In this document: positions 10,738 through 22,660 of the stretch, one piece after another
Layout: every line of letters begins with the position of its first letter
How positions within the stretch are numbered: position 1 is the first letter of the stretch
NCBI GenBank assembly: GCA_037952775.1
Contig: JBANAY010000003.1
Span: 33,108,001-33,172,000, forward strand
Direction of reading: 5' to 3'
Source of the DNA: Clonostachys chloroleuca
Taxonomy: Eukaryota > Ascomycota > Sordariomycetes > Hypocreales > Bionectriaceae
DNA: 64,000 nucleotides
The notes under the pieces: model-generated
The model's database searches: none
The model's input: only the letters and a program-made list of their open reading frames with translations
What the model was told of the DNA's origin: nothing
Translations under genes and position numbers: made by a program

Positions 10738-12177
10738 TCACTGATTGATAAGTTCAGTCATATCCTTCATCCGATAATCCACGATGGGAGTTACCCAGTC
10801 ATCCTCCAGCACCGAGTATCCCTCGTGAATATCACCCTTCGGCTTGCGCGGATTCAAAGCCCAGTATCCAAAGTCGGCGTCGACCTTCTTCAGATACTTC
10901 ATCATGTTGTGCCAGTAGTGGGCGTCCCCGAGGTTGGGGTACCGCGGCGCTCCAATCTCACCAATCCAGACGGGCGCAATGTCCTGCTCCAGGAGATAGG
11001 ACCAGTTGTGGCGCATCGTCCGGACGAAAGATTCGTAGGATCGCTGGAGGAACCTACCCTCCGTGCTGCCCCAGCCGGACCACGCGTAGATGTGCGCGGA
11101 GTAGACCAGCTTGTTCTCCACGTCCAGTATGACGGGTCGCGTCCGGGCGCCGGAGACGTCGTTGGCCGACTCAGTCCCCGCGACGAAGATCAGCCAGTCT
11201 GGGTTCATCTTCAGCAGGCGATTGCCGGCCTTCTCGGCGGCAGTCGCCCATTTGTTCCAGGGCATTGTCCCCCAGAGGCCTCGGACCTCGTTTCGCAGAT
11301 CGGCGCCGATGACCAGAGGATTGTTCACGTGCGGCCTCATGACGGTCTCCCAGTTCTCGATCCACTGCTCTTCTGTCTGTTTCACTCGGCATATGGGGCC
11401 CAGGTGGTCATTGGACCATCCGGAGTCGCAGGGGTCGGCGCCGCAGCACCACACCGCAGTGGTGATGTGGTTGTTCATGATGACGGCAATCCCGGCATCG
11501 GTGAGGGTGTTTGTGACGGCTTCGAGGATATCCAACGCGCGGAGCCCAATGAGGTCCGGGTTCGCAGTGAGCAGCCTCTCCTCGACTATGGGGTTCTTGT
11601 ACACCAGCTCGTCGGCATATGGGAGTCGCACGCTGTTGAATCCCAGCTTCTTGATCGACTCGGCGATGACGCTGCGGTGCACGACATCGAGGCCGCCCGT
11701 GACGAAGAGTTCATCGCTAGCTCCGTACCAGTTCACCGACGCCAGCTTGAAACGGCGTCCGCGGGCGTCGACAATGTTCCGTCCCTTGGTGCTGAGGGGC
11801 AGCTCGTAGTTCGCAATCTTGGTGTGCTCCTTCGCGGGAGGGATGGGGTGCTTGGCGAACTCCCGGCTCTCCTTGTCAGGGAACCACGGGATTTGATACG
11901 GGCCCTCCGAGTGCCAGAAGTAGAGCAGGCTGCCCAGCATCAACGTGACAATGAGGAGGATAATCATGGCGAAGCGAGATGAGAAGAGACTCCGCGGGTT
12001 ACACCGGAACCGTCGACGACGTTGTTTAAGAGGATACGGCTCTGCGCCATCGTGCGATGGCGAGAAGCCGCCAGGCAGCGTGTCCGTTAGCTGGATGCGG
12101 CCGCTAGCCTGGCCGGTAACCCTTCTGAACCACGCCGCGACCTGCCCGCCAACGCGCTGAACTCCACCGGGGGCCAT
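10738..12177 (-). CDS. Membrane-anchored glycoside hydrolase family 5 protein
   Basis: Single-exon gene for 479 residues. A basic cytosolic stretch (QRRRRFRCNPR, about 52-62) precedes one hydrophobic helix at about 69-88, giving a type II membrane topology with the catalytic domain in the lumen or outside. The GH5 barrel follows: LASVNWYG near 145, MNNHITTAVWCC near 234, the acid/base Glu in DLRNEVRG (E297) and the nucleophile Glu in WIGEIGAP (E407). Conserved barrel residues are otherwise present, so it looks active. Substrate cannot be read from sequence; beta-1,4-glucan, beta-1,3-glucan and mannan are all possible. The start is the ATG at 12177, and an N-terminal anchor instead of a cleaved signal peptide suggests a cell-bound rather than secreted enzyme. 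Confidence 0.88.
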   Translation of the reverse strand: MAPGGVQRVGGQVAAWFRRVTGQASGRIQLTDTLPGGFSPSHDGAEPYPLKQRRRRFRCNPRSLFSSRFAMIILLIVTLMLGSLLYFWHSEGPYQIPWFPDKESREFAKHPIPPAKEHTKIANYELPLSTKGRNIVDARGRRFKLASVNWYGASDELFVTGGLDVVHRSVIAESIKKLGFNSVRLPYADELVYKNPIVEERLLTANPDLIGLRALDILEAVTNTLTDAGIAVIMNNHITTAVWCCGADPCDSGWSNDHLGPICRVKQTEEQWIENWETVMRPHVNNPLVIGADLRNEVRGLWGTMPWNKWATAAEKAGNRLLKMNPDWLIFVAGTESANDVSGARTRPVILDVENKLVYSAHIYAWSGWGSTEGRFLQRSYESFVRTMRHNWSYLLEQDIAPVWIGEIGAPRYPNLGDAHYWHNMMKYLKKVDADFGYWALNPRKPKGDIHEGYSVLEDDWVTPIVDYRMKDMTELINQ

Positions 12178-13817
12178 GTTGTAACAGGGGTGTTATGTGC
12201 CAAAGATCAAGCTCGCCCGCTATGACAGCATCTGACCGCAAAGGCCCTAATGTACGCCGGTGTCCTTTTCTTTTCAACCGCGGTCAGAATATTGGTTATT
12301 CTCGATCTTTCGCGCCGTCATATAGCAACCGGCATCGGGCTTGGTACTCAGGGCGTATATAGGTATACTGCCACAGGGCTGACGATGCTGTGAGACACAA
12401 CCTTGGATGATGCCCAACTTGGACATCAAACTGCAGTGGAAACCTCAGAAATGAGTAATTCCACGAATGCCGTGAAGCAGGCAATAAAAGTTCGCAATAG
12501 GAGCGGATATGGTGAACTGTGACATTTACTCTACGTAGTAGTACCACCTGGGGGCAAGGCCGATCTTTTAAATCAACTGAGCCTCATCAATGCATCATTG
12601 GCCTTCTCTGATACGCACATTCGGGAAACTCAGGTGTCCGCATCACCCGGGTCAGGCAGCATGATTACCAAAAAAAAAAAATCGGGTCACTGGGCCTCTG
12701 CTCCCCTCGTCTTCGTGCTCGCACTTCTGGATGTTTCGTTTCTCGCGCCCCGAGCTTGCCTTCCGAAGCTGCCGAGAGGTTCGACTTGGAATAAAGCTTT
12801 GGATAAGATTAATGGGAACAGCGGGTAGACACCCACCAGTGACAGTCTCAATCACAGGGTTTGTGCATGTGTCTGCCATTCAGAAATCAGATTTGGAATC
12901 TCGCAGATCCCAACCCACCCGGATGTCGTGTGACAGACTGGCATATTGGGACATCCGGCATTACGTCGGTGACGCCATGTCTTCGCTCTCGGGCCCGGCG
13001 TAGATTCCGGCTTTTGATTCTGTCTGGGCCTCTTCTCTTTATCTCTTACTCTCGGAGAGAAATAGCTTGTTTGGCATCCGGGAATATGTATATCCAGGAG
13101 CGTTTGCCCATCAGCGCATACTCAACAGGTATTGTGTTAAACATAGGCAACTATCAACATGAGACTTCGCAAGCGAGAAGATACGGTCAGTCAAAGTTCT
13201 ATGCAGTAGTTTTTTTTTTTTTTTTTACTGATTGAGATCCCTGCTCTACCAGGTTTCCACGTCTATGAGATAATCTTTCCGCTGCTTCCGTGTTCACCAC
13301 CAATCATCTAAAAAGGAAAAAAAAAGCTTGAGGGGCTTAACCTTACATGGATCGTTGTACAGTATCATCCCAAAAAGGCAGACGCCTTTCAAATGCGCGG
13401 GACACTCGGATAGCGCCAAGCACATCATTCGAGGTCAACGTTTCTAAATTCTTAACCCTTGACCGCAACATCACTATTCTGAGCGTTTTATATGTGCGCA
13501 GGGGCCAAGACACGCTGCAACATCGCAACGATGCCGCCTAGACATGGTGATAGCTATGTCCGGCTTGGTGAAATGTTTAAGTGGGTTCCGTATTTTCCAA
13601 CGGGTATGAATGAAAGAATCCTCGGGCCGTCGCTATATTCCCGGCGGTGCCATGAGGCAACCCTGTGTTTTTCCCCTTTCCCCTTGCTTGCGAAGATGAG
13701 GTAGCCCTGTCGTTCGTCACGATGCCACTTCCAGATTATCGGGGTATCGTTATATTCATTATAATCCTTCACTTGCTGGAAGAGTATCCAGCTCTTTCAG
13801 CAATATCAGGTCGTTTC
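12178..13817. other. Intergenic between GH5 and GPCR-like genes
   Basis: About 1.6 kb with the GH5 promoter on the left and the GPCR 3' region on the right. It contains homopolymer runs, including A runs near 12668-12680 and a 17-T run at 13210-13226. No credible gene is seen. Confidence 0.5.
13210..13226. repeat. T17 homopolymer
   Basis: Seventeen consecutive T residues in a spacer. It is of no evident function, but it is a likely site of length error or length polymorphism. Confidence 0.9.
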
Positions 13818-15493
13818 TCAACGACGAGATTCCCGAATACTGTTCATCCGCAGGGGGTTGATATTGTTGTCGAAGTCATTTGGGTTTGCGTATGACGTGC
13901 TCGGATCCCAGGGTGGTCGGCTAGGTGGGCGAGGGTTCGAGAAAGACTGCATCGGGGCGTTATAGTGATATCGTGCCGACTCGGGGAAATAATCCGGGGT
14001 ATATCTCTGGCCCACGGGTGGCGGGGAAGTGACTGGAGACATCGCTGTTACTTCAAGACTCCTATCCTTTGAGAGCATCTCGTACGAACGTATTTCTTTA
14101 CGGTCTTCAAACCGGGCATCAGCAGAAACGAACTCGTTCTTGGCGCGCTTAGGCAGCCCCAAAAGTTCATACCATCCCACCACCATGGACCAGCGGCCAA
14201 GAAGAAACAACAGCCATACGCCATTGAGCTGGTTTTACAGAGTTAGTCAAAAGTATACACGAGGTGGGTTCAACCAGGAAAACTTACCGCAAGTAGCAGC
14301 AGGACGGCTGTGACGGTGGCTTCATTGACAACCAGGTGGCCTGCCTCGCTCAAGCACGCGTTCTTGTCACCCTTGTTGGCGATTAGGCAGAGAGACCAAT
14401 CCTCGGCGATCGTGGGGTCCGTAGTTACTGACTGGACAACATTGTCCTGGAAAACAAAGATAACAGAGAAGAAAATGACATCAGCGATGATGATCAAAAC
14501 GATAGCAATTCCTCGCCACTGCAGCCCGATGACGCGCCTAACACGACGGTACGCTTGCCTGGGGCTCATGCTGTTCGAGATGGAAGCCAGAGTCGGCAGG
14601 CCGGAACCTTCAGTCGACTCGCTATGGTCCGACAGAGATGCGAGGTAGACCTTGATACAATATCCAAACGTAACAAAGGTAATAATGACGGTCAAGCCTG
14701 CGAAAGCAAGCAAGGGGATCCAGAAGTCTGCGAGACTATTCTTGTGGTTGATATGGCAGGTGGCGCCAAAGCGGAAGGACAGTCCGCTGAAGAGGATGGC
14801 AAGAATGACACCGATGATTGGCACTCCCCAGCCAGCTGCTTGGGAAAATATCATAAAGTTGCGTCCAACAAGAACCTGCCAGCAGATCTGCAGGTGAAGG
14901 GACAGCGACCGGAGGAACACCCACATCACGCCAGCCCAACCTCCAAGGATCAAGAAAGCACCAGAAGCACCGCACACTGGGCTGGTATGCATGTTATTGG
15001 GCGTGATGGTGTTATAGCACTGCTCCGGCTGAGCTGCCAACGGTATCACGAACCCAAGCTGTATCAACGAAGTTAGAAAGGCGTCTCTGGGATAGGAGGA
15101 AGCTCTCATCATCAACGTACATTCATGAGAAGAACGGCTATCGTAAGGCACACGCTCAGATAATGGCGGTTTGTCTTCTCCACAGGCAGAGCAACCCATG
15201 ACAAGAGCAGGAACACACAGAATATTACACTGGCAGTAGCAACCCAATTTGCAGCAGCCGACAGGGTATCGAAGCGATCTGGATATACCCAGTCCGTCAT
15301 AGGACAAGGGAGACAGCATGTTAGCCCTGATGAAAATGTCGAGCACAACCTTCCTTCCACGACTGTCATCGTAGTTAGCAAAACATGGGATTGGAAAGTG
15401 GCTGCTTTAGCACTCACATCCACCATCTTCTGGGAATAGACTGGTATCGTAGAAAGGCTTTGGGCAAAGGTTTATCGTTGACTGGTTAGCCAT
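13818..15493 (-). CDS. Seven-transmembrane GPCR-like receptor
   Basis: Predicted plasma-membrane receptor of 499 residues. Exons 15493-15418, 15362-15121, 15058-14288 and 14228-13818 join in frame. The N-terminus is Cys-rich (CCLPCPMTDWVYP) and probably extracellular. Hydrophobic segments then follow: ANWVATASVIFCVFLLLSW, HYLSVCLTIAVLLMN, a third over FLILGGWAGVMWVFLRSLS, and further helices around NFMIFSQAAGWGVPIIGVIL, FWIPLLAFAGLTVIITFV, GLQWRGIAIVLIIIADVI and ATVTAVLLLLALNGVWLL. The motif LPVEKTNRHYLS after helix 1 resembles fungal receptors grouped near secretin/adhesion or cAMP-receptor types. A 95-residue cytosolic tail, rich in Ser and Pro, would couple to G protein or arrestin. The ligand is unknown, and the exact fungal GPCR class is not assigned. 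Confidence 0.78.
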
Positions 15494-17492
15494 GGTGGGC
15501 AGGCAACACCTCGGGTGTCTCGCGTGTCCGGTCGATGAATCGCAAGGTAAATATTAGGGCTCTGAGCCTATCCCCGTCTTGTTGTCGTTGAAACTCCCGT
15601 CTATGCAATATCACACAATGCCGCAGTTCCGTTGTTCTGCGGCGCCCAAACAATATCAAGATTATATTCCGCCAGTAGAGCTTGATGCCGTAGGTGCTGG
15701 ATTCAAATCGTATGTTTTATATTAAGCTGAGAGCCTCGGGGTAGCACGCCGGTGTGTGGGTAATTGGTCGCATGCGCTTCTCGAGAAGCGGAAGAGTTGG
15801 TAGCAAGTGTCTTGGACGTTCGTGTACTACACTGGCACGAGGCGAGGCATTGTCTCTCAACCTGAAGGAGCGCTTAAGCAAGGAGAGAGAGGGAAGGCTG
15901 GAGATATCAAAATACAAGAATAGAATTACACCAAACGGACAAAGTGAAGAAGATCAGCAACAGCAAAGCACTTTAAGGGACATCCAGCAAGCTGGGACTG
16001 AGGGCGGGCAGGACATGCTATAAAGTACGTGCGCAGAGGCACACGAGGACTGGATGCCGTCGAGTGGAGGCACCCCTGTCGGTCGTCGAGGCCGGCATAA
16101 ACTTTGCAATGGGAGGGATGGGGCAAGGGCAGATGGGGGCCAGGATGGGGACGTACGAGAGCGAAGCGTCGACGAGAATGGCAAAAGACATGGCCGCAAG
16201 CCATCTCTGCACGCGATTGGGAGGGGCCTGAGATGGGCAGGGCGTGTTGAGGTGTGAGCTGAGGACTGAGTGTGACCAACGGCATGGCCGTCTGGGAATC
16301 GGTGCGGGGTGGAGCTGGCGAGCGGCATCTGTTAGTGGCTGTGAGGAGGAAACACAAGGCAGGGGATCCCGGGATCAAAAGCTGACGATGGTACCTTGCG
16401 AAGCTCCGTGATGGCCCACCTCTCCAGCAAGGGTCGCTGTTCGGGGCGTCCAGGGGCACGACTGCAAGTCCTTGCTGCTTGCAGTTGTCGGAACGGCGAT
16501 GCCTCCACTGAGTGACAGGCTTGTCGACTTGCTGCCTTCCCCCCCACCATCAATCCTACACCACGCGTGCAGACACCCCCTACTGGCCACTCGAAGGTTG
16601 CAGGCCGTAGCATTGGGTGAGAGGGGTTTGGAGGCGTCGATCATAAGCCGGCATATGGTTGGCTCTGTCCGGCCAGACTGGGCTTGTTGGACGCTGGACC
16701 AGACCAAATTTCATTTCGCCTCGTACGAGAGATACGAACAATACCTATGAATGGCTGTTGCTCGTCGAGTCTCTGGAGGCGACATGGGGATGCCTCCCTC
16801 GAGGCTTGTCCGTCCTCTGGCCTAGCAACTCGCTGTACCGGCCCCCTCCTTCCTGTCCAGCGCGAATCCCTTCCCGGGCCTGCCCTACACAGTCAAGGGC
16901 ATGCGGGCTTGCACCTTCGACGGATCACCTTGGAGAGGAAACGGCAGGTACCTTCACCTATCTTTGTTACGCTACTACGCTGTCTCGTCTCTGGCCCGTT
17001 GGTTTGGATGAGGGTGTGCGAATGGCCAGTGTCCCTGTGCGACTCAGCGTCTACTCCTCCACCTCCTCGACCGCCAAGCAAGACGTGATAGGCTGTGGTC
17101 CTAACTATCTACCCAGCGTGGTGCGTATCTTGTCGTGTTTGGACACTTGGGATGTACTAACGCGCTCCATAATAAAGTGGGCGTTCTCTGACTGTCCAGC
17201 GAGGCGCATCGCATAATACAGCCGAAGGAACTCTGTGGAGTGCCCTCTTCTAGCCTCTTTCTTATGCGCGATCACGCAGGTCAAAGAGATGCTACCAATC
17301 ACAGCGTCAAGCCCCCCCGAAGGGATAACCAGGTAGCCAAGTGGTGCTCGAGTTTCACCTATCGGTGGAGGGAAGCCTCCCTAAAGCTGGGGCCATCACC
17401 ATTCAAGCAACTCTCAACATGCTGGCTGCTCGGTGTGGTTGGAAGCTGTAAGGGTCCCCTATGACGACGGCGTCGGGCAATTTCACACAGCC

Positions 17493-17514
17493 CATCCATC
17501 CATCCACCCATCCA
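17493..17514. repeat. CATC tetranucleotide microsatellite
   Basis: About five imperfect CATC/CACC units in tandem within the gene-poor tract. Confidence 0.8.
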
Positions 17515-20500
17515 GCCCGGGCAGGCAGAGACATACATGCAAATCCTCATGGCACTGAGACATACATGCAGTGGGATTGGTGATCGCAACCGATGCAGGT
17601 CTTGGTGGCGCGGGCACCGGCAATCCAATAAGGACCTCTAATCCATGAGTCAGGTGAGAAATGCACTAGCACCTACAGGCGATCGGGCCAGCATACGGGC
17701 TTAGTGTCCGCTGTGTGTGATAACACCCAACGGCTTGCCGTCAATCTGATTCGACGGGCTCCGGGGAACACCAAGCTTATGCCCTGCGGCTTCAACCGCC
17801 CGCGCGGCCAATCGAAACTCAAAGAGCTTCGAATCCGCTTGCTACCCGCCAGGAAACAACACAGTCAAGGCTTAGGTACGTGATGATTGGTGGTATAGGA
17901 GACAATACGACTCGCATCACTCCCCTATCAAATTGAAGTTTGCCATCATGCAAGTGATCCAATCATCTGCAGCGCCGCACGACTATCGACAATTGAGGTC
18001 GCAATTGACACCTGATGTGTGGAGAAATCCGGCGAAAAAAATGACAAGAAGCGTCATCAAGCATGCATTGCAGAAAGAGGAGGGGAGTGGCCGAGCTGTC
18101 AAACAGTCAAGAAAAAGCAAGCCAAAAATGAAAAATGCCTACAATTTCATTTCCCACCATCGCCACCTATCGGCGCCGGCGAGGCCTATAATTACAGTTG
18201 GTGCAGTGTCTATTTTGGGGGCTGGATTTTGCCCCCGTGTTGTCTCGTCAAGAAACAAATCGCCGCCATGATGTGCCATTTGGGGGCCTAAGACCTATAT
18301 CTGCCTTCTCGTCAACAGCGAAACCCAATTTTTCAAAAGAAGCCTCCCTTGGCGGATAACTGGGAAAGGGATCACCGACGAGTAAGATCCTCAGTCAGAT
18401 GATGTTCCCGAGACAAGATAATCCCGAATCGTCACTTGCCGCTGACACCCAGAGATTAGGAGATGACGGAGAATTCCAGCCTCCATCGTCTCCCTCCCCC
18501 ATGATTCGCACCAGAGCCTGCTACGGGGGCCGGCTCGATTCATGAGGTGCATGAGATAGTCTTCTTGGCCCAGCCCCTGCCATCACATCACCGTTCGCTA
18601 GTACATTGGCATCACTCTAAATCAAGTAATATCATGTCCTAGGGGAATCCAAACCTTTGGCGACTTGCCTCAAACAACTTACACCCCAGCAAGCTGCACT
18701 CCGCACTACGTGAGCAATCAGCCCATGCCAGGAAGAACACACTTCCCAACCAGCCCATCTCCGAGGTGCCAAATAAGATGAAGAGAATCCCAAGTTGGAA
18801 AATCTCTTGATAATTCGGCCGCCCTGGTTCATAGCAAGCTGTTGGACTTCCTATGTTGACTAATGAGTGCTCTGAAACAACTGGGATTGCGAACCGGGGT
18901 TCTGAGGAACCGAATAGCGATCAGGTGGAAAACCTGATCGCCCTCGCCAGGGATAACGGCCCTCAAGGGACCAGAATGAGTGACAGAATGAGAGAGAAGC
19001 CTTCTCAAGCCGTCGTGTAAGCGGCGCATTCAATGTGACGGAGCCTGCAGCAAAACATGCTGTCATCTTAGCCCATCGGCGGCTGATGCGAAGCGCAGGG
19101 CACGTTACAGAGAGAGAGCTTCACTAACCATGACTCTTGACCATCCGAGAAGGACCGACGGGACCCTTCGCCAACCGACCCCAGCTACTTACTCATATTG
19201 GCAGTTTCTCCCCAAATAGCGGTTCGGCTAACATGCCCCCATGCCCATCGCGAAGCTAAACCAATCTCTGGGCCTGCAGCTAGGCTTGTTTATATTCCTC
19301 GTGTAAAGCTATAAGAAGAAAAGCTGGGAAGAAAGTCGTCGGTGATACTAACCCAGATGAACCTGATACCCACGAGACTAAGATGTGCGGGCCGACTTGG
19401 AGGGGGAGGGGGACACTGTGACAGACCAGCATTGTATCGTCGCGGCTCTGGGTCACTCTTCCGCAGGCCTGTCAAGACCAACATGCCTCCGCCCGAATCC
19501 AACCTTGCACTTCTTTCGTCTATGTTTACCCAACAAGCTAACGAGTGACTAACCTGAACGGGAGCCTTGACATGAGCTGGCTCTTGGGATGGTTTGGATC
19601 ACCGACATCGCTTCCCTCTTCGAGGAAGGTGGATCTACCCTCTCGACAAGCACGATGAGTACATATGGCGACAAGGGACTTTGATTTGAGTGCCCTATAT
19701 GTGCTCGAGAACCTAAATACTGATAGGCAGACAACCGCCTGCCAGTTTGGACAATCAGCATGGCAAGCATGGCATCATAAAACACCACCCACCTGGAACA
19801 TCTATATGTGAGGCCAGACTACAGGAGCAATCAGCAGCGACGGACTGGCATGTCCACCCATATTAGGAAGACGCAGAGAACGCCAAAGGTCCAAAGTGAC
19901 AATTACTCGGCAAACGCCATCGTGTGCAGGTAAAACCAAGAAGCACCCCAGTCTTGGTGGAGACCCTGGGTTGCTTGGCTCCCCAGACAATTAGGCTAAG
20001 AGCAGACCGTGGTTTCAGCAAGTGAATCCTGCTTCGTCATTGCCGTGCTGTGCCATGCGAACAAGTGGGAGGGCATGCAGCAAACAAACAGCCGTCTGTG
20101 CCCATCGCGCGCTCTGTACCGCAGTGGCGGTCCGAAGATGGTGAAGCCATCTATCTGTTTCCATGGCGTCTCAGACCATGCAGAGCGGGCGACATTTTTG
20201 CGCCCTGGTGCAGGCTCAGAGATGCTGAGACAGAACCGGTGTGGTTTTTTTCTTTTTTTTCGGGCCAGATTCTAGAGTTGTCGATAATACCCACCAGGCG
20301 TACAGAATGTTACTGTCCGAAATGCTTGTAAGAGCGCAATGGTCACCCTCGAGACTACCCAAATGCGACATTAAGCCACCAGCAAGTACGAAAAGGGTAT
20401 ACAGAACCGTCTACGCTTGCTACCCTCCTCCAGCCCAGGCGAGGCTTCCGTCCAGTCAAACAGCAGCGGAAGCTGGACCGAATGCAGCTGGCTGGATTGG

Positions 20501-22645
20501 GAGGTGATGTATGTGGGCGCGATTGTTGACGTTGAAAGGGGAAAACAAACATATTCAATCAATCTGCTCCAGCAGATGCAGCCCATCGTCTGTAATTTCC
20601 AACCCAGCTCGTCGGGTCGGGGCAAAAGACCGCGCAGAGCGGCCCTGGGGCACTCTGTTTGCTCCCTGACTCCAACAGATGTGGATCACACACACAAGGG
20701 GCCATTCAATATCACGGAACTTGCAAGGTATGCGAGGGAGGGAGCCGGGATTAAGGACACGGTACTGGTCGAGTCGAGGGCGTACAGTGACGGGAAGAAA
20801 TTGAATCACTGCTTCGTAAGATCTGACTATGCGAACAGAGTTTTACTTTCCTACTGAGATCCAGACGGCCGGAAACAGATGCGATTAGATACGCAACATC
20901 TTCCCATGTGTGCTTCGAGCATGTGGATTTGGTAGGCTTCGCCAGCGAGAATGAGCAAGCAAACGCCTTTGTATGTATGCTCTACTCGTTTGAGAAAAAC
21001 TGGACTTCCCTTAATTTTGGAGACCCTTCATCAATCGAGAAGCCACAACGGCTCATTCACCAATTTAGGCCAGCTCATAGTCCCGCTCGTACGTTGATGT
21101 TGGTTCGCCTAACAATTTGATGATACTTTGCAAGTCCCCTTACCTATGAACCATCCGTTCGCCTCGCCCTCCCAGTCAGCCATATGGCGTTTCCCCGCGA
21201 TGGAGATGTTTCCATGAAATGGCTGCATCACGAAGCAGGGGCAACCCTACTGCGTGTGCTGTTAATATCGAAGGAGGCTAAAACATACGCAGTCTGGCCT
21301 GCCTGCCCGATGGTACTTGGTGGCGAGAGGGAGGGTGGTTGGGAGGAATCAATCGGCCACCAGCTAAATCATGGGTGCGGTTGTAAGGATGACACAATCA
21401 GAGTAGATAAAATCCTGCCAGCAAGCACGGACACTTGAAACACAAATAGACGTACCTAATCGAGCTTGGCGTCCCGGAGATCTCGACTTCAGGAAAGTGT
21501 TTTAGAAATCCGCCTCCTTCTAGTCCCCGCCCCAGCTGATTTCATAATATCAGGATTCCTTCTAGAGGAATCTGCCGCCATCGGAGGATCATGATCATCT
21601 GGCCCCCATCTTCTCTACCTGCTGTACTTGTTTCTCGGAACGGCAATCTATCGGTATCGAAACAAGCAAGCTCTAATCTTTCGTAATTTTGCACATACAG
21701 AGGCAATGACATCGCGCTGTGCCGATCGGGGAGCCGCGCGCAGGATAAGATTACTGCCAGAATAGCGGCATGGCCGTTATGTGCCGCTCTTTGCCGCATG
21801 CCAATTACCCAGCTTCCAGAACCAAAGTCAAGGCGGACAAATGCGGGACAGCTCCATCTAGTTTAAAGGCTTTTGTAGAACTGATGTCGTCTCTAGTCAT
21901 GAGTAGGCGTATGGATAAGGTAAGATCTAAGAGACCAGTGTAAATCAAACAGAAACTTGGCCCAAAGTGGCAGTACGGTTGAACGTCATGCAGATAATGG
22001 TGTGAGGATGCTTCGTCGAGGGGTGCGAAAAGAGCTTGTTGGATGGCCCGGGGAACATCCTCTCTCGTCCGCGTCGTCGTCCTCCGCCATTCAGACATTT
22101 CTGGTGCTGACTATCGGCCACCTGCGAATAGGCTTCAGCAACGCAACTGATGGTGGTCGCGATGGCAATGGCAATGGCGACTCGTGCAGGGACGCGGCGC
22201 TGCTGCGTTGCTACATTACTTGCTTACATTGCTGGGCCTCCTTCTCCGATCTTGGCTCCGCATCCTCTGACTCTGCATGTACGGAGTAATACTCAATTGA
22301 TAGTCGCTGTATTGTCCCCCATTCCGGCAGTACCAGTGGCAGTAATTCGTGGGCTGAGTGAGTGCCTGCAGGCAGCACATCTGCATGTCATGCATGGCGG
22401 CCGCGCCCGGATAAGGCAAGCAGGCAGGCAAGTGATCGCCTAGTAAATCCTGAGAGATTGGATTCTTCCTTTGGGTCTCGCACCGACCAGATGCTAAACT
22501 CCAATCTACAAGACCAACAGGTCTCGCGGCGGAGGAGCCCCAAGAGAGGAAAGGCCTGGCGATAAACCAACCCCGTCCCCAAATTGGTATCGCCATCCGG
22601 TGATTCTTCTTTGTCAAGAGTCAACACTGCGGGCACTACCAGATC

Positions 22646-22660
22646 AAAAAAAAAAAAAAA
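22646..22660. repeat. A15 homopolymer
   Basis: Fifteen consecutive A residues in non-coding DNA, with no sign of an adjacent retroposed gene. Confidence 0.85.

Noticed and set aside
10825..11982. 385-codon open frame on the plus strand
   Set aside because: It is antisense to the intact GH5 gene and arises from its GC-rich third codon positions. It has no domain.
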